Below are positions 18,046 to 27,773 of a stretch of DNA of 64,000 bases, piece by piece (the first letter of the stretch is position 1; each line of letters opens with the position of its first letter). The notes beneath the pieces were generated by a model. The model was not told the DNA's origin. It saw only the letters and a program-made list of their open reading frames with translations, and ran no database searches. This stretch comes from Desulfosporosinus shakirovi. Its GTDB lineage: Bacteria; Bacillota; Desulfitobacteriia; Desulfitobacteriales; Desulfitobacteriaceae. The position numbers and the translations under genes were made by a program. The DNA lies in contig NZ_JAJDOO010000026.1 of the NCBI RefSeq assembly GCF_020595055.1, positions 1-64,000 on the forward strand. Reading direction: 5' to 3'.

Positions 18046-20112
18046 ATGCCTACGATATATAATAATGTTTGTTCCGGCCTTTGTCCGGCGAGTTGCAGAT
18101 TAAAAACACACGTGCAAAATGGGATACTTACTGAAGTTAAAGGGGATCCCCATGACCTCTATACCTTAGGAAGATTATGTGCCAAGGGTTATACATTATT
18201 AGAGAGTGTTTATTCACCGGAGCGGGTCATATACCCTATGAAACAAATCGGAAAAGGAACGAATTCCTGGCAGAGAATTTCCTGGGAACAGGCCCTAACA
18301 GAAATTGCCAAGATTATTATCCGCATTAAAGACGAACAGGGGAATTTATGGCCGGTTTGCCTTGACCAATCTTTAGGCACCAAGGGTGTACTTAACCGAA
18401 GTGTAGAAGGCTTTTTTAACAGTATAGGGTTAATTACGAAGATCATCGGTTCACCTTGCGAATCTGCCGGAAGTGACGCTTTGAGGTTAAGTTATGGCTC
18501 TTGTAAAAAGCCTGCCCCAGAAGACATGCTTAATTCTCAATTGATTATCATATGGGGTGGAAATCCTGCAGTCACTTCCCTGCATCAGATGCGTTACGTT
18601 TTTGAGGCCCAGGCAAGAGGGGCTATGATCGTGGTTGTTGACCCGATCTTTACGGCAACTGCTGCAAGGAGTGATTTATATTTCCAAATTAATCCCGGAA
18701 CAGACGGAGATTTGGCTTTGGGAATTGCTAAAGTTTTATTGGAAGAGGATCTCCTTGATCGTTCTTTCTTAGAGAACTATACGAAGGGTTGGCCGGAATT
18801 TCGTTCGTTACTTAAGAGACTGGATTTAAAGGATCTAGCCTCAAGAACAGGAATACCAGTGTCTGAAATCACTGAACTGGCCCGGATTTATGGGGGCCAT
18901 AAACCCGCTACCCTTTGGTTGGGATGTGGTGGACAACATACTCCAACCGGGGGGCAAAATTACCGCTTAATTAATGTACTGCCGGCTCTGACGGGCAACA
19001 TCGGAATTGCCGGGGGTAATGTCCATTACTTTAGTAAGGATATAGGGGATTTCCCAAGCGTATTTACTGATCTAAGCGCTACAGAGGCCTGGAATAGTCA
19101 AGACAAGAAAGAGCTTTTAGAGCATCGTAGACTAGGGACAGGGGGGGTGGCATCCCTCAGGACACTGGACCCCCCAATTCAATTGCTCTGGGTAGCCGGT
19201 CGAAATCCCGCGAGCCAGGATCCGGATTCAGATAAGGTTAAACAAGGGTTTCGAGAAATTCCGACGATTGTGGTTGCTGATTTATTTATGACTCAGACTG
19301 CTCAATTTGCTGATTATTTTTTGCCCGTCACAACTCCCTTTGAAGCCGAGGACATTGTCATTTCATGCTGGCACTATGGAACGGCAGTCAATGAAAAAGC
19401 CATTGAGCCTGTGGGTGAGTGTAAATCAGATTTCCAGATTATAAGAGAATTAGCAGCGGTATTGAATCGTATGACACCTGGTTTTAGCAGGTTTCCGGTA
19501 GAACGTGAAGCTGCAGAATGGTTAGATCTGGAGATGCAAAAGCTCTATCCCTTGTTAGGAATAGATCATTACCTTGAACTCGCCGGTGGATATCAGCGGG
19601 TAAATTTAGCACCGGTGCCTTGGCAGGATAAGCTATTTCTAACTCCCTCAGGCAAGTATGAATTCCCTCTTGAGTATAGTAAGGTTCAAGGAACTCCACC
19701 CTTTTTAAACCCTTCTGCGGTGCCGGGATCTTCGAAGGTATATCCTTTTCGGCTTATAAGTAGACGAAGCAGCTTTTTGCTCAATTCACAATTTGGAAAT
19801 TCGGCGCGTTTAAAGAGCCTGGAGAATTCATCGGTTATCTTGATTAATCCAGAAATCGGCCGATTGAAAAATATCGTTACAGGAGATAAAGTAAAGCTTT
19901 ACAACCAGCTGGGTGAGCTCGGTTTTGAAGCCTATCTTACTCCCAGTGTTCCACCGGAGGTGGTCGTGGCTTACGTTGGAGCGGAGTCTGGAGGAGATGG
20001 CTTGAACACGCTTGTTCCTTTGGCAGAAAATGATTTGGGTGATGTTATTATGGGGGTAAAAGGATTTTCCTTCCACCAAAGTTATGTAAATCTATATAAG
20101 GTTATTAAATGA
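18046..20112 (+). CDS. Molybdopterin oxidoreductase catalytic subunit
   Basis: This protein of 688 residues belongs to the DMSO reductase superfamily. The N-terminus binds a 4Fe-4S cluster (CSGLCPASC followed by GRLCAKG). The molybdopterin-binding regions include IIIWGGNPAVTS, QTAQFADYFLPVTTPFEAED and a C-terminal dinucleotide-binding domain (FRLISRRSSFLLNSQFGN, INPEIGRLKNIVTGDKVKLYN). The cysteine in GSPCESAGSDALRLSYG is a possible Mo ligand. No twin-arginine signal is present, so the enzyme is probably cytoplasmic. The longest frame starts at TTG 17890, but ATG 18046, with AAGGA upstream, fits the family N-terminus. It overlaps the ferredoxin subunit by four bases. The substrate is unknown. 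Confidence 0.87.
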   Translation: MPTIYNNVCSGLCPASCRLKTHVQNGILTEVKGDPHDLYTLGRLCAKGYTLLESVYSPERVIYPMKQIGKGTNSWQRISWEQALTEIAKIIIRIKDEQGNLWPVCLDQSLGTKGVLNRSVEGFFNSIGLITKIIGSPCESAGSDALRLSYGSCKKPAPEDMLNSQLIIIWGGNPAVTSLHQMRYVFEAQARGAMIVVVDPIFTATAARSDLYFQINPGTDGDLALGIAKVLLEEDLLDRSFLENYTKGWPEFRSLLKRLDLKDLASRTGIPVSEITELARIYGGHKPATLWLGCGGQHTPTGGQNYRLINVLPALTGNIGIAGGNVHYFSKDIGDFPSVFTDLSATEAWNSQDKKELLEHRRLGTGGVASLRTLDPPIQLLWVAGRNPASQDPDSDKVKQGFREIPTIVVADLFMTQTAQFADYFLPVTTPFEAEDIVISCWHYGTAVNEKAIEPVGECKSDFQIIRELAAVLNRMTPGFSRFPVEREAAEWLDLEMQKLYPLLGIDHYLELAGGYQRVNLAPVPWQDKLFLTPSGKYEFPLEYSKVQGTPPFLNPSAVPGSSKVYPFRLISRRSSFLLNSQFGNSARLKSLENSSVILINPEIGRLKNIVTGDKVKLYNQLGELGFEAYLTPSVPPEVVVAYVGAESGGDGLNTLVPLAENDLGDVIMGVKGFSFHQSYVNLYKVIK

Positions 20113-20702
20113 TTAACCAAAAAATATTTTTAGTTGATCCAAATCGTTGTCTCGGGTGTAAAACTTGTCAAATAGCCTGTGCAGTTCAACACGGTTTACC
20201 CCCGGGGGTCTTTTTGCGTAAGGTTGAACTTGTAGAGCTTTCAGGCCCAGCGCAAATTATTAAGTACTATATTTCCACTTCCTGTCACCATTGTGCCAAT
20301 CCTGAATGTTTTCGTCTCTGTTCGGAGGGTGCCTATCGAAAACTAAGGAACGGGGTCGTTGTATTTGACCAGGCTAAATGTACGGGTTGCGGCACATGCC
20401 TGGGTAGTTGTCCTTTCGGAGCTCCGATCATTAACCCTTTGAACGGAAAAGTGATTAAATGTGATATGTGTTACGGAAAAATAGAGGATCATGAAAGCCC
20501 CTATTGTGTTGCCTCCTGCCCTGTCGGGGCCCTGAAAGTTATAGACGCCGAAGATGTTAAGGGGATGGCTTTAGACTTAAAACGAAGGTTACCGGGAATG
20601 CCAAGAATTGAGATTACTCAACCTTCCGTCCGTTATGTTGCTGTCGCGATGGGGCAACAGATTTTTCGCAGGAGGGTTCCAAGAGAGGGCGGAAGAGAGT
20701 GA
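20109..20702 (+). CDS. Four-cluster 4Fe-4S electron-transfer subunit
   Basis: The protein is 197 residues of the DmsB/PhsB/HycB type. Four cysteine groups are visible: CLGCKTCQIAC, CHHCANPECFRLC, CTGCGTCLGSC and CDMCYGKIEDHESPYCVASC, enough for four 4Fe-4S clusters. The ATG overlaps the stop of the catalytic subunit, so the two proteins are made together and form the soluble part of the enzyme. No membrane anchor subunit follows, which suggests a soluble redox partner. The last 50 codons have a degraded second copy 0.4 kb downstream. Confidence 0.93.
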   Translation: MINQKIFLVDPNRCLGCKTCQIACAVQHGLPPGVFLRKVELVELSGPAQIIKYYISTSCHHCANPECFRLCSEGAYRKLRNGVVVFDQAKCTGCGTCLGSCPFGAPIINPLNGKVIKCDMCYGKIEDHESPYCVASCPVGALKVIDAEDVKGMALDLKRRLPGMPRIEITQPSVRYVAVAMGQQIFRRRVPREGGRE

Positions 20703-20804
20703 ATTCGAGAACTAAAAAAGTCATCTTTTCTTTGAAAGACATGAAAAGGTTTATTCGGAAAATATTATTAGTTTAGATTAGGAGTTCTTTACTTTCGTGA
20801 CAGA

Positions 20805-20843
20805 ATAAAAAGGGGTTTTCCAAAGTGGAGAACCTCTTTTTAT
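20805..20843 (+). terminator. Terminator after the ferredoxin subunit
   Basis: AAAAGGGGTTTTCCA pairs imperfectly with TGGAGAACCTCTTTT, then TATTG. A related sequence follows the PucR-type gene at about 22375, including the flanking GTG(A/G)GTTT..ACA(T/C)AGGTGC segment. Confidence 0.7.
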
Positions 20844-20962
20844 TGTGAGTTTCAACACAGGTGCTGGGTGAATGTATGTCGAATCTATAAAAAATTGCAA
20901 AGTATTATGAGCATAATACATATAATTACAGAAAAATGAGAGACACAGAATAGATCCTGAGC

Positions 20963-21105
20963 ATGTTAATGGGATGGATTTAGACAAAAATGAACTTTAC
21001 CAGGACTTCCAAGAATTCAGATTATTCAACCTTCGGTCCGCTATGTTGCTGTAGGATGGGTAAACAGATTTTTCCTAGGAGGGTTCCAAGAGAGGGCGGA
21101 AGAGA
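20963..21105 (+). pseudogene. Duplicated 3' end of the ferredoxin gene
   Basis: This stretch repeats 20554-20702 with point changes and small deletions that break the frame. Shared blocks include ATGTTAA.GGGATGG, TATGTTGCTGT, ACAGATTTTTC and the last 26 bases before GTGAAT. It is immediately upstream of the PucR-type gene and supplies its ribosome site. It is what remains of a second copy of the ferredoxin gene. The preceding 20844-20962 holds nothing recognisable. Confidence 0.8.
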
Positions 21106-22335
21106 GTGAATCCGAAGGACGAAAGAAATAAGTTCTTCTACGGATTAATTTCTAGTTTGGCACAAGGAAAAGATATCCCCTATTTGACTCTGCTGCTGGC
21201 ACAGGAAATGGGCGGTCCGGTGCTTGTAACCAATGGGGTAAATAGAGTTCTCGCCTTTCATGATCCAATCGGCACAGGACCTAAGGTTGGGGAATTTTTC
21301 CCTGTCCCAGTAAATCTTAATACGAGTCCTCCGAAACAAAATTCAAGAGATTTTGCGGAAATCGATCTTCACTATGGTCAATTTGAAGAAGAAGAACGCC
21401 TACTGAAGTATTGTTTCTTGCCGATCTATGTGAACAGTCGTGTGCTTGGTTACTTGATCGTGTTTGTTGAAGCCTGGGATCTTGAAGGTTCGAAGAAGGA
21501 ATCCCTATGGTCAGCAAGCCTGGCATTTTCCTTGGCCCTAAAAAGTATATGGGAAAAAAGCAATGAGCATGAACTGTATCAGGATGAATTCATTCGTGAC
21601 GTATTGTACAATGATTATGAATCAAAGACCAGTATCTATGAAAAAGCACATTTATGGGGTTGGAAGTTTCAGGGCCCCTTAGCAGTCGCTGTTGTTGAAA
21701 TGGACCCAAGTAAACTAAAGATTGCTCGGGAGCTTGGCCCAAGACTTTTTAACCGGCAGATTCCTATTTATGCACTCATCAACGATCAAATGATTATAAT
21801 CCTTTCTTTGGAGCACTTAAAAAAACCTACGGCGAGAGACAATCTTGATAAGTTTCTTTATGAATTCTTGAGACGGTTAGAAGGTTCAGGGATTAAGGCG
21901 GTTAAGTTGGGCGTGGGTTCCACGGTAGAAACGGTGACGGATCTTTACAAAAGTTATCAGGAAGCCAAAGTCGCTTTGGAACTGGGACGTATATTTAAAA
22001 AGGGTACAATTTGTCATTTTGAGGACATGAGAGTTCTCAAATTCGTTTTAACTCAACCTGCTCGAGAATTAAAGGATTTCTTTCAATCGAATCTAGGTGC
22101 ACTTCTTTTGTATGATAAGGAAAAGGAAACTGACCTTATATCTACGCTGCAGACCTATTTTGATTGCCATTGTCAGGTTTCGAAATGTGCCAATACCCTT
22201 TACATACATGAAAATACCTTGCGAAACCGTTTGAAAATAGTCCAACAGGTTTGTGGCTGCGATTTGCGCCGAATCGATCATTTGTTGAATCTCTACATTG
22301 GGTTACACATTTATAAAATGGATGCCGAAGAGTGA
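21106..22335 (+). CDS. PucR/CdaR-family transcriptional regulator
   Basis: The protein is 409 residues long. The N-terminal 150 residues resemble a GAF-like sensor region (GGPVLVTNGVNRVLAFHD), the middle is the GGDEF-related domain of this family, and the C-terminus is a PucR-type HTH (TLQTYFDCHCQVSKCANTL, YIHENTLRNRLKIVQQ). It starts at GTG with GAGGG upstream. The start codon overlaps the stop position of the decayed ferredoxin copy. By position it probably controls the molybdopterin oxidoreductase operon in response to a small ligand; the ligand cannot be inferred. Confidence 0.85.
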   Translation: MNPKDERNKFFYGLISSLAQGKDIPYLTLLLAQEMGGPVLVTNGVNRVLAFHDPIGTGPKVGEFFPVPVNLNTSPPKQNSRDFAEIDLHYGQFEEEERLLKYCFLPIYVNSRVLGYLIVFVEAWDLEGSKKESLWSASLAFSLALKSIWEKSNEHELYQDEFIRDVLYNDYESKTSIYEKAHLWGWKFQGPLAVAVVEMDPSKLKIARELGPRLFNRQIPIYALINDQMIIILSLEHLKKPTARDNLDKFLYEFLRRLEGSGIKAVKLGVGSTVETVTDLYKSYQEAKVALELGRIFKKGTICHFEDMRVLKFVLTQPARELKDFFQSNLGALLLYDKEKETDLISTLQTYFDCHCQVSKCANTLYIHENTLRNRLKIVQQVCGCDLRRIDHLLNLYIGLHIYKMDAEE

Positions 22336-22372
22336 AATTAAGTTGTTTCTCCACCTTCATGGTGGAATGTTA

Positions 22373-22408
22373 ATGGGATTTTCCATAGGGAAGAGCCCTT
22401 TTTTTTGT
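22373..22408 (+). terminator. Terminator after the PucR-type regulator
   Basis: GGGATTTTCC pairs with GGGAAGAGCCC and is followed by eight T residues. A small hairpin, TCCACC/GGTGGA, lies just before it at 22350-22366. Confidence 0.75.
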
Positions 22409-22550
22409 GGTTTTCGACATAGGTGCCAGATAAATAGATAACGAATTAAGTAGGTTAGTAGGTTTTCTTTTAGTATATTAACCTAATTAAAGAGAATTTG
22501 GAGAATCAGTGAAGGGAGATTGCAATAGTTATAATTAAAAACTTCAAAAC

Positions 22551-22640
22551 GATAGATAAAGGCAAACTTGGTGAAAGCCAAGGACGCAAAGCCATGGGTC
22601 TTCCATGTTAAGCTGAAGATAGCCGGGTTACCATGTATAT
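22551..22640 (+). ncRNA. c-di-GMP-I (GEMM) riboswitch
   Basis: The conserved GEMM core is legible in order: AAAGGCAAAC, GAAAGCCAAGGACGCAAAGCC, a variable second stem around GGGTCTTCCATG, and AGCCGGGTTACC. The first helix contains the GAAA tetraloop and the second the receptor side, as in class I c-di-GMP riboswitches. It lies 120 bases before the cheY start and is followed by a terminator, so c-di-GMP probably controls read-through into the chemosensory operon. Whether it is an on or off switch needs structure probing. Confidence 0.93.
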
Positions 22641-22667
22641 TACTTTGCTATTAACAAAGCCTTTGTC

Positions 22668-22710
22668 GTCGCCATGCCTGTTTAGGATGGCGATTTCTTT
22701 ATTCTTTTAT
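22668..22710 (+). terminator. Expression-platform terminator of the riboswitch
   Basis: TCGCCATGCC pairs with GGATGGCGA (one bulge), followed by a U-rich tail TTTCTTTATTCTTTTA. It sits between the aptamer and the cheY ribosome site. Confidence 0.75.
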
Positions 22711-22759
22711 ACTAAAAAGCCCTAAGTAACACGGGATAGGATAGGAGAGGTGAAGTTAG

Positions 22760-23122
22760 ATGAAGAAATTGCTTATTGTGGATGATGAAGCTTTCATGCG
22801 GCTTACCATTCGAAATATGATGAATCATTATGATATAGAAATCGTCGGAGAAGCTGCCAATGGAGTGATAGGCGTTGAAATGTATAAAGAATTTCGCCCT
22901 GATGTTGTGACCATGGATATTACCATGCCGGAAATGACGGGTATTGAGGCTCTCAAGAAAATTAAGGCCTTTGACCCTCAGGCAAAGGTGATCATGCTCT
23001 CGTCCTTGGGAGAGGAGGGGATGGTTATAGAAGCTATACGCAGTGGCGCAAAAACATTTATCGTTAAACCATTTAAAGAGAAGTTTTTCAATCAAATAAT
23101 TTATGATGTGCTAGGTATTTAA
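22760..23122 (+). CDS. CheY-like single-domain response regulator
   Basis: This 120-residue receiver has DDE at 8-10, phosphoacceptor D53 in VTMDITMPEMTG, the S/T switch in MLSSLGEEG and the lysine in FIVKPFKEKF. There is no output domain. AGGAGAGGTGAAG precedes the ATG. It is the first gene after the riboswitch and a close paralogue of the receiver at 28618-28980. It is probably phosphorylated by the CheA encoded 32 bases downstream. Confidence 0.94.
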   Translation: MKKLLIVDDEAFMRLTIRNMMNHYDIEIVGEAANGVIGVEMYKEFRPDVVTMDITMPEMTGIEALKKIKAFDPQAKVIMLSSLGEEGMVIEAIRSGAKTFIVKPFKEKFFNQIIYDVLGI

Positions 23123-23154
23123 AGTGAACTCCAAGTTAGAAGGGGGGGATTAAA

Positions 23155-25248
23155 TTGTCGAACGGGTTTGTCAATGAACCTATGCTGGATCTCTTCATTT
23201 TTGAATCAATGCAACTGATTGAGCAAATGGAAAGCTTGATCATAGCTAATGAAAGGTCCGGCTTTTATACTTCCGACGCCATCAATGAGATCTTTAGAAT
23301 AATGCATACCATCAAAGGATCCTCAGCAATGATGCTCTTTAACACTATCTCAACCTTGGCCCATTCTATGGAAGATCTCTTTTTTGTCCTGCGTGAGGAC
23401 AAGCCCCAGAATGTTGACTATACGGATTTATCAGATTTAGTGTTTGAGGGGCTTGATTTCATCAAAGTGGAGATCCATAAAATTAGAAATGGAGATGAAG
23501 CAGACGGCAATCCTTCTGAATTAATTAATAGTTTGCGAGTCTTTCAAGCCTCGATCAAAGGTCAAGATTCCAGCCCCGAAGCAATGAATTTTGCGGGTCA
23601 AACAGACTCTCATGAAAATCCTTCCCCGGAGAAGCAACAATATTACATAAGTAAAGTTAGTAGGGAAACCACGTCCTTACAGAACACATTTCAGGCAACC
23701 CTTCGTTTCGAACCAGATTGTGGCATGGAAAACCTGCGAGCCTTTGGGGTGGTTAATGATCTGGGAGATCTTATGGAGGAGTATTACCATGTGCCGGAGG
23801 ATCTCGATCATGAGGATAGTGCCCGAGCTATTGGTGAACAAGGATTTACACTATTTCTAAAAACAGATCGTTCCTGGGAAGAAATTCATAGAGTTCTGAT
23901 TCAAACAATCTATTTAAAGGACCTTCAGTTAACCCAGGCGCAAAATAGTGATCTATTAAATAATCAAGACTTAGAAAGGAAAATTTTGCTGGAAGACAGC
24001 TCAGATAAAGTTTCTGATTCTTCGAATCGAGACCGGGTGACCAGGGACTTTGAAGGGAAAGAAATTCATTCTGCGGTAACCCAGCAGAGTATTATCAATG
24101 TTAGCGTCGCTAAATTAGACCAGCTGATGGATTTAGTGGGAGAAATGGTGATAGCCGAAGCCATGGTTATCCAGAACCCAGATTTAAACGGCCTGGAGTT
24201 GGACAACTTCCAAAAGGCTGCACGGCAGTTACGCAAAATCACAAGCGAGATGCAGGACATGGTCATGGCGATTCGCATGGTCCCTCTCACAGCGACCTTC
24301 CATAAAATGCACAGGATAGTACGAGATATGGGCAAAAAACTGGGTAAGGAAGTGCAACTTGAGATTATTGGTGAGGAGACGGAAGTTGACAAGAATATCA
24401 TTGAGCATATCTCCGATCCGCTGATGCACCTGGTGCGGAATGCTCTTGACCATGGGATTGAATCCGCTGAAGACAGGCAGGCCAAAGGTAAGGTACAGGG
24501 CGGAACCATTTCTTTGGAAGCAAAAAACGCCGGAAGTGATGTCCTTGTTATTGTAAAAGATGATGGAAAGGGATTGAGTAAGGATAGGATTCTGAAGAAG
24601 GCCAGGGAGAATGGATTGCTCTATAAGTCTGAAGGTGATATGACAGACAAGGAAATTTTCAATCTTATCTTCCTTCCGGGTTTCTCCACCAAAGATAGTG
24701 TCTCCGAATTCTCCGGACGGGGTGTGGGGATGGATGTGGTCACGAAGAACATTGAGACTGTAGGAGGGTCGGTTTCCATAGCTAGCACTTTGGACAAAGG
24801 AACGACGATCACCTTGGCAATTCCCCTGACTCTGGCAATCATAGATGGGATGAATATCAAGGTGGGAAACTCCCGTTATACCATACCCATTATCTCGATT
24901 AAGGAGTCTTTCAGACCAAAAGAAGAAGACATAATCACTGACCCAGATAGTCATGAAATGATTATGGTAAGAGGTCGGTGCTACCCGATCTTGCGTCTGC
25001 ACGAGCTATATGGAGTTAAGACTGAGATTATTGACTTTGTCGATGGAATCATCATTATGGTCGAACATGACAAGAAATCCCTTTGTGTCTTTGCAGACGA
25101 ACTTTTAGGTCAGCAGCAAGTCGTGGTAAAGGCTTTGCCTGAATATATACAGAGATTAAAAAAGATAAGCGGACTGACCGGATGTACACTGTTAGGAGAT
25201 GGAAGCATCAGCCTAATCCTAGATACTGCAGGGTTAATAAGTTTATAA
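23155..25248 (+). CDS. cheA: CheA chemotaxis histidine kinase
   Basis: CheA is 697 residues and starts at TTG after AGAAGGGGGG. It has an N-terminal Hpt domain (H51 in IMHTIKGSSAM), a linker with a possible receiver-binding region (about 180-270), and a dimerisation domain (SVAKLDQLMDLVGEMVIAEA). The kinase ATPase core follows (LMHLVRNALDHGIE, DDGKGLSKD, GFSTKDSVSEFSGRGVGMDVV), then a C-terminal CheW-like domain. All catalytic motifs are present. It should pass phosphate to the flanking CheY-like receivers under control of the encoded receptor. Confidence 0.96.
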   Translation: MSNGFVNEPMLDLFIFESMQLIEQMESLIIANERSGFYTSDAINEIFRIMHTIKGSSAMMLFNTISTLAHSMEDLFFVLREDKPQNVDYTDLSDLVFEGLDFIKVEIHKIRNGDEADGNPSELINSLRVFQASIKGQDSSPEAMNFAGQTDSHENPSPEKQQYYISKVSRETTSLQNTFQATLRFEPDCGMENLRAFGVVNDLGDLMEEYYHVPEDLDHEDSARAIGEQGFTLFLKTDRSWEEIHRVLIQTIYLKDLQLTQAQNSDLLNNQDLERKILLEDSSDKVSDSSNRDRVTRDFEGKEIHSAVTQQSIINVSVAKLDQLMDLVGEMVIAEAMVIQNPDLNGLELDNFQKAARQLRKITSEMQDMVMAIRMVPLTATFHKMHRIVRDMGKKLGKEVQLEIIGEETEVDKNIIEHISDPLMHLVRNALDHGIESAEDRQAKGKVQGGTISLEAKNAGSDVLVIVKDDGKGLSKDRILKKARENGLLYKSEGDMTDKEIFNLIFLPGFSTKDSVSEFSGRGVGMDVVTKNIETVGGSVSIASTLDKGTTITLAIPLTLAIIDGMNIKVGNSRYTIPIISIKESFRPKEEDIITDPDSHEMIMVRGRCYPILRLHELYGVKTEIIDFVDGIIIMVEHDKKSLCVFADELLGQQQVVVKALPEYIQRLKKISGLTGCTLLGDGSISLILDTAGLISL

Positions 25249-25302
25249 GGATCTTGGCGTCCTTTTAATAATTAGTGGTATAGATGGAAAGGGGATGAAG
25301 AC

Positions 25303-25797
25303 ATGGCTGACGTTATTGAAAATACTATGGAATTGGAGGAAGATACTCAAACAGGTAGATTTTTAACCTTTTCACTGGGCCGGGAAAGCTATGGTATTGA
25401 AATCAAATACGTAACAGAAATCATAGGTATCCAGGCTATCACAGAAATCCCTGAACTCCCCGAATATGTCAAGGGCATAATTAATCTGAGAGGCAAGATC
25501 ATCCCTGTCATGGATGTCAGGCTTCGTTTCAAAAAAGAGGCCAGAGAGTATAACGATAGGACCTGCGTGATTGTGGTGGACATCAAGGATGTGTCCATAG
25601 GACTTATTGTGGACAGTGTTTCAGAGGTGCTTACAATTCCGGAACAAGGGATTGTTGAACCTCCAAAAATGAATAAAGGCTTCAATAATAGGTATATCAA
25701 AAATATTGGCAAAGTGGGGAACGATGTGAAGCTGCTGCTGGATTGTGAAAAGCTGCTGACAGAAGATGAACTGGAAGATTTAAGTGAAGTACAATAA
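25303..25797 (+). CDS. cheW: CheW coupling protein
   Basis: The protein is 164 residues with the CheW SH3-like fold: FLTFSLGRESYGIEIKYV, ITEIPELPEYVKGIINLRGK, IPVMDVRLRF, and CVIVVDIKDVSIGLIVDSV. It links CheA to the methyl-accepting receptor encoded next. GGGGATGAAG precedes the ATG. Confidence 0.95.
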   Translation: MADVIENTMELEEDTQTGRFLTFSLGRESYGIEIKYVTEIIGIQAITEIPELPEYVKGIINLRGKIIPVMDVRLRFKKEAREYNDRTCVIVVDIKDVSIGLIVDSVSEVLTIPEQGIVEPPKMNKGFNNRYIKNIGKVGNDVKLLLDCEKLLTEDELEDLSEVQ

Positions 25798-25818
25798 TTT
25801 TGAGGAGGAATTTCTTAT

Positions 25819-27648
25819 ATGAAATGGTTTTATAATTTAAGGCTTGCGGCGAAGTTAATAATTAGCTTCATACTTGTTGCAATTTTGGCTGGCGTTGTTG
25901 GTGTTGTTGGTATTGTCAACATAAAGAGTACTGTTACAAATTATACAGACTTATTTGATCAGTATGGGAAGCCATTAAGTTCCCTTGGAGATGCAATGTC
26001 AAATTTTCAAAGAACGCGTGGTAACTTAAGAGATTTGATGTTAGAAGAAGATCGCAGCAAATATATAGATAATATTAAGAACTATGATGAGAATGTAGAT
26101 ATTAGTTTAACGGAAATTGAGAAAACCATTAATACCGACGCGACAAGGTCTGAATTTAATGATATGAAGTCAAATTTGGTCAAATATAGGGCTATTGAAG
26201 ATAAAATTATTCAAAGTGCTGTCGCAGGCCGTATAGACGAGGCACATGCCCTTTTTCGCGGGGATGCTCAAACATTAGCAACATCCATTGATAATTCTCT
26301 AAATAAGCTGCAAGAGATCAAAGTGACTAACGGAAATCAGAAGTCAGACGATTATTCGGCCACGGCCGATAGAACAGTAATCATAATGATCGTCGTTGTT
26401 GCGACGGCAATGATAGTTGCAATTATACTTGGTATCTTCATATCCCGTATCATAAGCAAGCCAGTTACTAAAATGGTTGAGGCAGCTGATAAGCTCGCAA
26501 TTGGGGATGTCAATGTAAATGTTGAGGCAGACACTACGGATGAAATCGGTAGCCTGGCAGAATCCTTTGACAGGATGATAGCTAATATCCGTGGTCAGGC
26601 TTTGGCTGCTGAAAGGATAGCCTCGGGTGACCTGACTGTCGAGGTTGATGTTAAATCAGACAACGACCTGCTCGGTAAAAAGTTGTCTGAAATGGTGCTC
26701 AATAATAATGAAATCCTATCGAACATCGCCTCTGCTTCAGAACAGGTGGCAGCAGGATCGAAACAGGTATCAGATTCAAGTATTGCCCTTTCACAAGGAG
26801 CTACTGAGCAGGCAAGTTCCATCGAAGAGCTGACGGCATCTCTTGAAGAAATATCCTCCCAGACAAAGCTAAATGCCCAGAATGCCAATCAGGCTAACGA
26901 ACTGTCGGAAAACGCCAAGGTAAACGCTGTAGAGGGTAATGCTCAAATGAAGGAAATGCTCAAAGCTATGGAAGAAATCAATGATTCTTCGGCAAATATT
27001 TCTAAAATTATCAAGGTTATTGATGAAATCGCCTTCCAAACTAATATCCTGGCTCTCAACGCTGCAGTCGAAGCTGCCAGGGCAGGTCAGCATGGTAAGG
27101 GTTTTGCTGTGGTAGCAGAGGAAGTAAGAAACCTTGCCGCACGTTCTGCAAACGCAGCCAAAGAAACGACAGATATGATCGAAGGTTCCATCAAGAAGGT
27201 TGAGGGAGGTACTAAGATCGCCAGAGAGACTGCCGAGGCTCTCATTAAAATAGTCACCGGCATAGAAAAGGTTGCCTACCTTGTCAATGACATTGCGGTT
27301 GCTTCCAATGAGCAGGCTACAGGCATTGGACAGATTAATCAGGGAATCATGCAGGTATCTGAGGTTGTGCAAACTAATTCCGCTACTTCCGAAGAAAGTG
27401 CGGCTGCAAGTGAAGAACTTTCCAGCCAGGCTGGACTTTTAAAAGAAATGGTTAGCAAATTTAAACTTAGACAGACTACAAAAACCTCTGGCAAGTTCGA
27501 TGAATTAAGTCCGGAACTATTAGAAATGCTGGAGAGTATGTCCAAAAATAAAAACCGAAATTCAAGCCCTATGCAAGAGGCCTATGCCGAGGCGGCTGCA
27601 ACAAAGACGAAGATTGTCTTAAGCGACAAGGAATTCGGTAAGTATTAA
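25819..27648 (+). CDS. Methyl-accepting chemotaxis receptor
   Basis: The protein is 609 residues. TM1 is at about 10-33, followed by a four-helix-bundle-type sensor of roughly 150 residues ([12 protein letters not shown]), TM2 at about 187-212 ([20 protein letters not shown]), a HAMP domain and a second HAMP-like segment ([20 protein letters not shown]). The cytoplasmic coiled coil has the conserved tip [27 protein letters not shown] precedes the ATG. No C-terminal CheR-tethering pentapeptide is present. It is likely the dedicated receptor of this cluster; its ligand is unknown. Confidence 0.95.
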   Translation: MKWFYNLRLAAKLIISFILVAILAGVVGVVGIVNIKSTVTNYTDLFDQYGKPLSSLGDAMSNFQRTRGNLRDLMLEEDRSKYIDNIKNYDENVDISLTEIEKTINTDATRSEFNDMKSNLVKYRAIEDKIIQSAVAGRIDEAHALFRGDAQTLATSIDNSLNKLQEIKVTNGNQKSDDYSATADRTVIIMIVVVATAMIVAIILGIFISRIISKPVTKMVEAADKLAIGDVNVNVEADTTDEIGSLAESFDRMIANIRGQALAAERIASGDLTVEVDVKSDNDLLGKKLSEMVLNNNEILSNIASASEQVAAGSKQVSDSSIALSQGATEQASSIEELTASLEEISSQTKLNAQNANQANELSENAKVNAVEGNAQMKEMLKAMEEINDSSANISKIIKVIDEIAFQTNILALNAAVEAARAGQHGKGFAVVAEEVRNLAARSANAAKETTDMIEGSIKKVEGGTKIARETAEALIKIVTGIEKVAYLVNDIAVASNEQATGIGQINQGIMQVSEVVQTNSATSEESAAASEELSSQAGLLKEMVSKFKLRQTTKTSGKFDELSPELLEMLESMSKNKNRNSSPMQEAYAEAAATKTKIVLSDKEFGKY

Positions 27649-27716
27649 CAAGTAGTTCCGTTGAACCGGCGCAAAGGTTTTCGTTCAGTATGCGGATGTG
27701 TTTCAGGCACACAAGA

Positions 27717-27756
27717 AATGGTATGGAGTGAGCCGCAAGGTGCGCTCCATACCATT
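27717..27756. repeat. Perfect hairpin between mcp and cheR
   Basis: AATGGTATGGAG pairs exactly with CTCCATACCATT over 12 bp around a 16-nt loop, with two further weak pairs. No T-tract follows. It ends 17 bases before the cheR start, so it could modulate cheR translation or mark an RNA-processing site. Confidence 0.65.
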
Positions 27757-27773
27757 GAAAGGCAGGTGACTCT

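Noticed and set aside
18046-20112. Selenocysteine in the molybdopterin oxidoreductase
   Set aside because: No in-frame TGA occurs within the gene; the candidate ligand is an ordinary cysteine.
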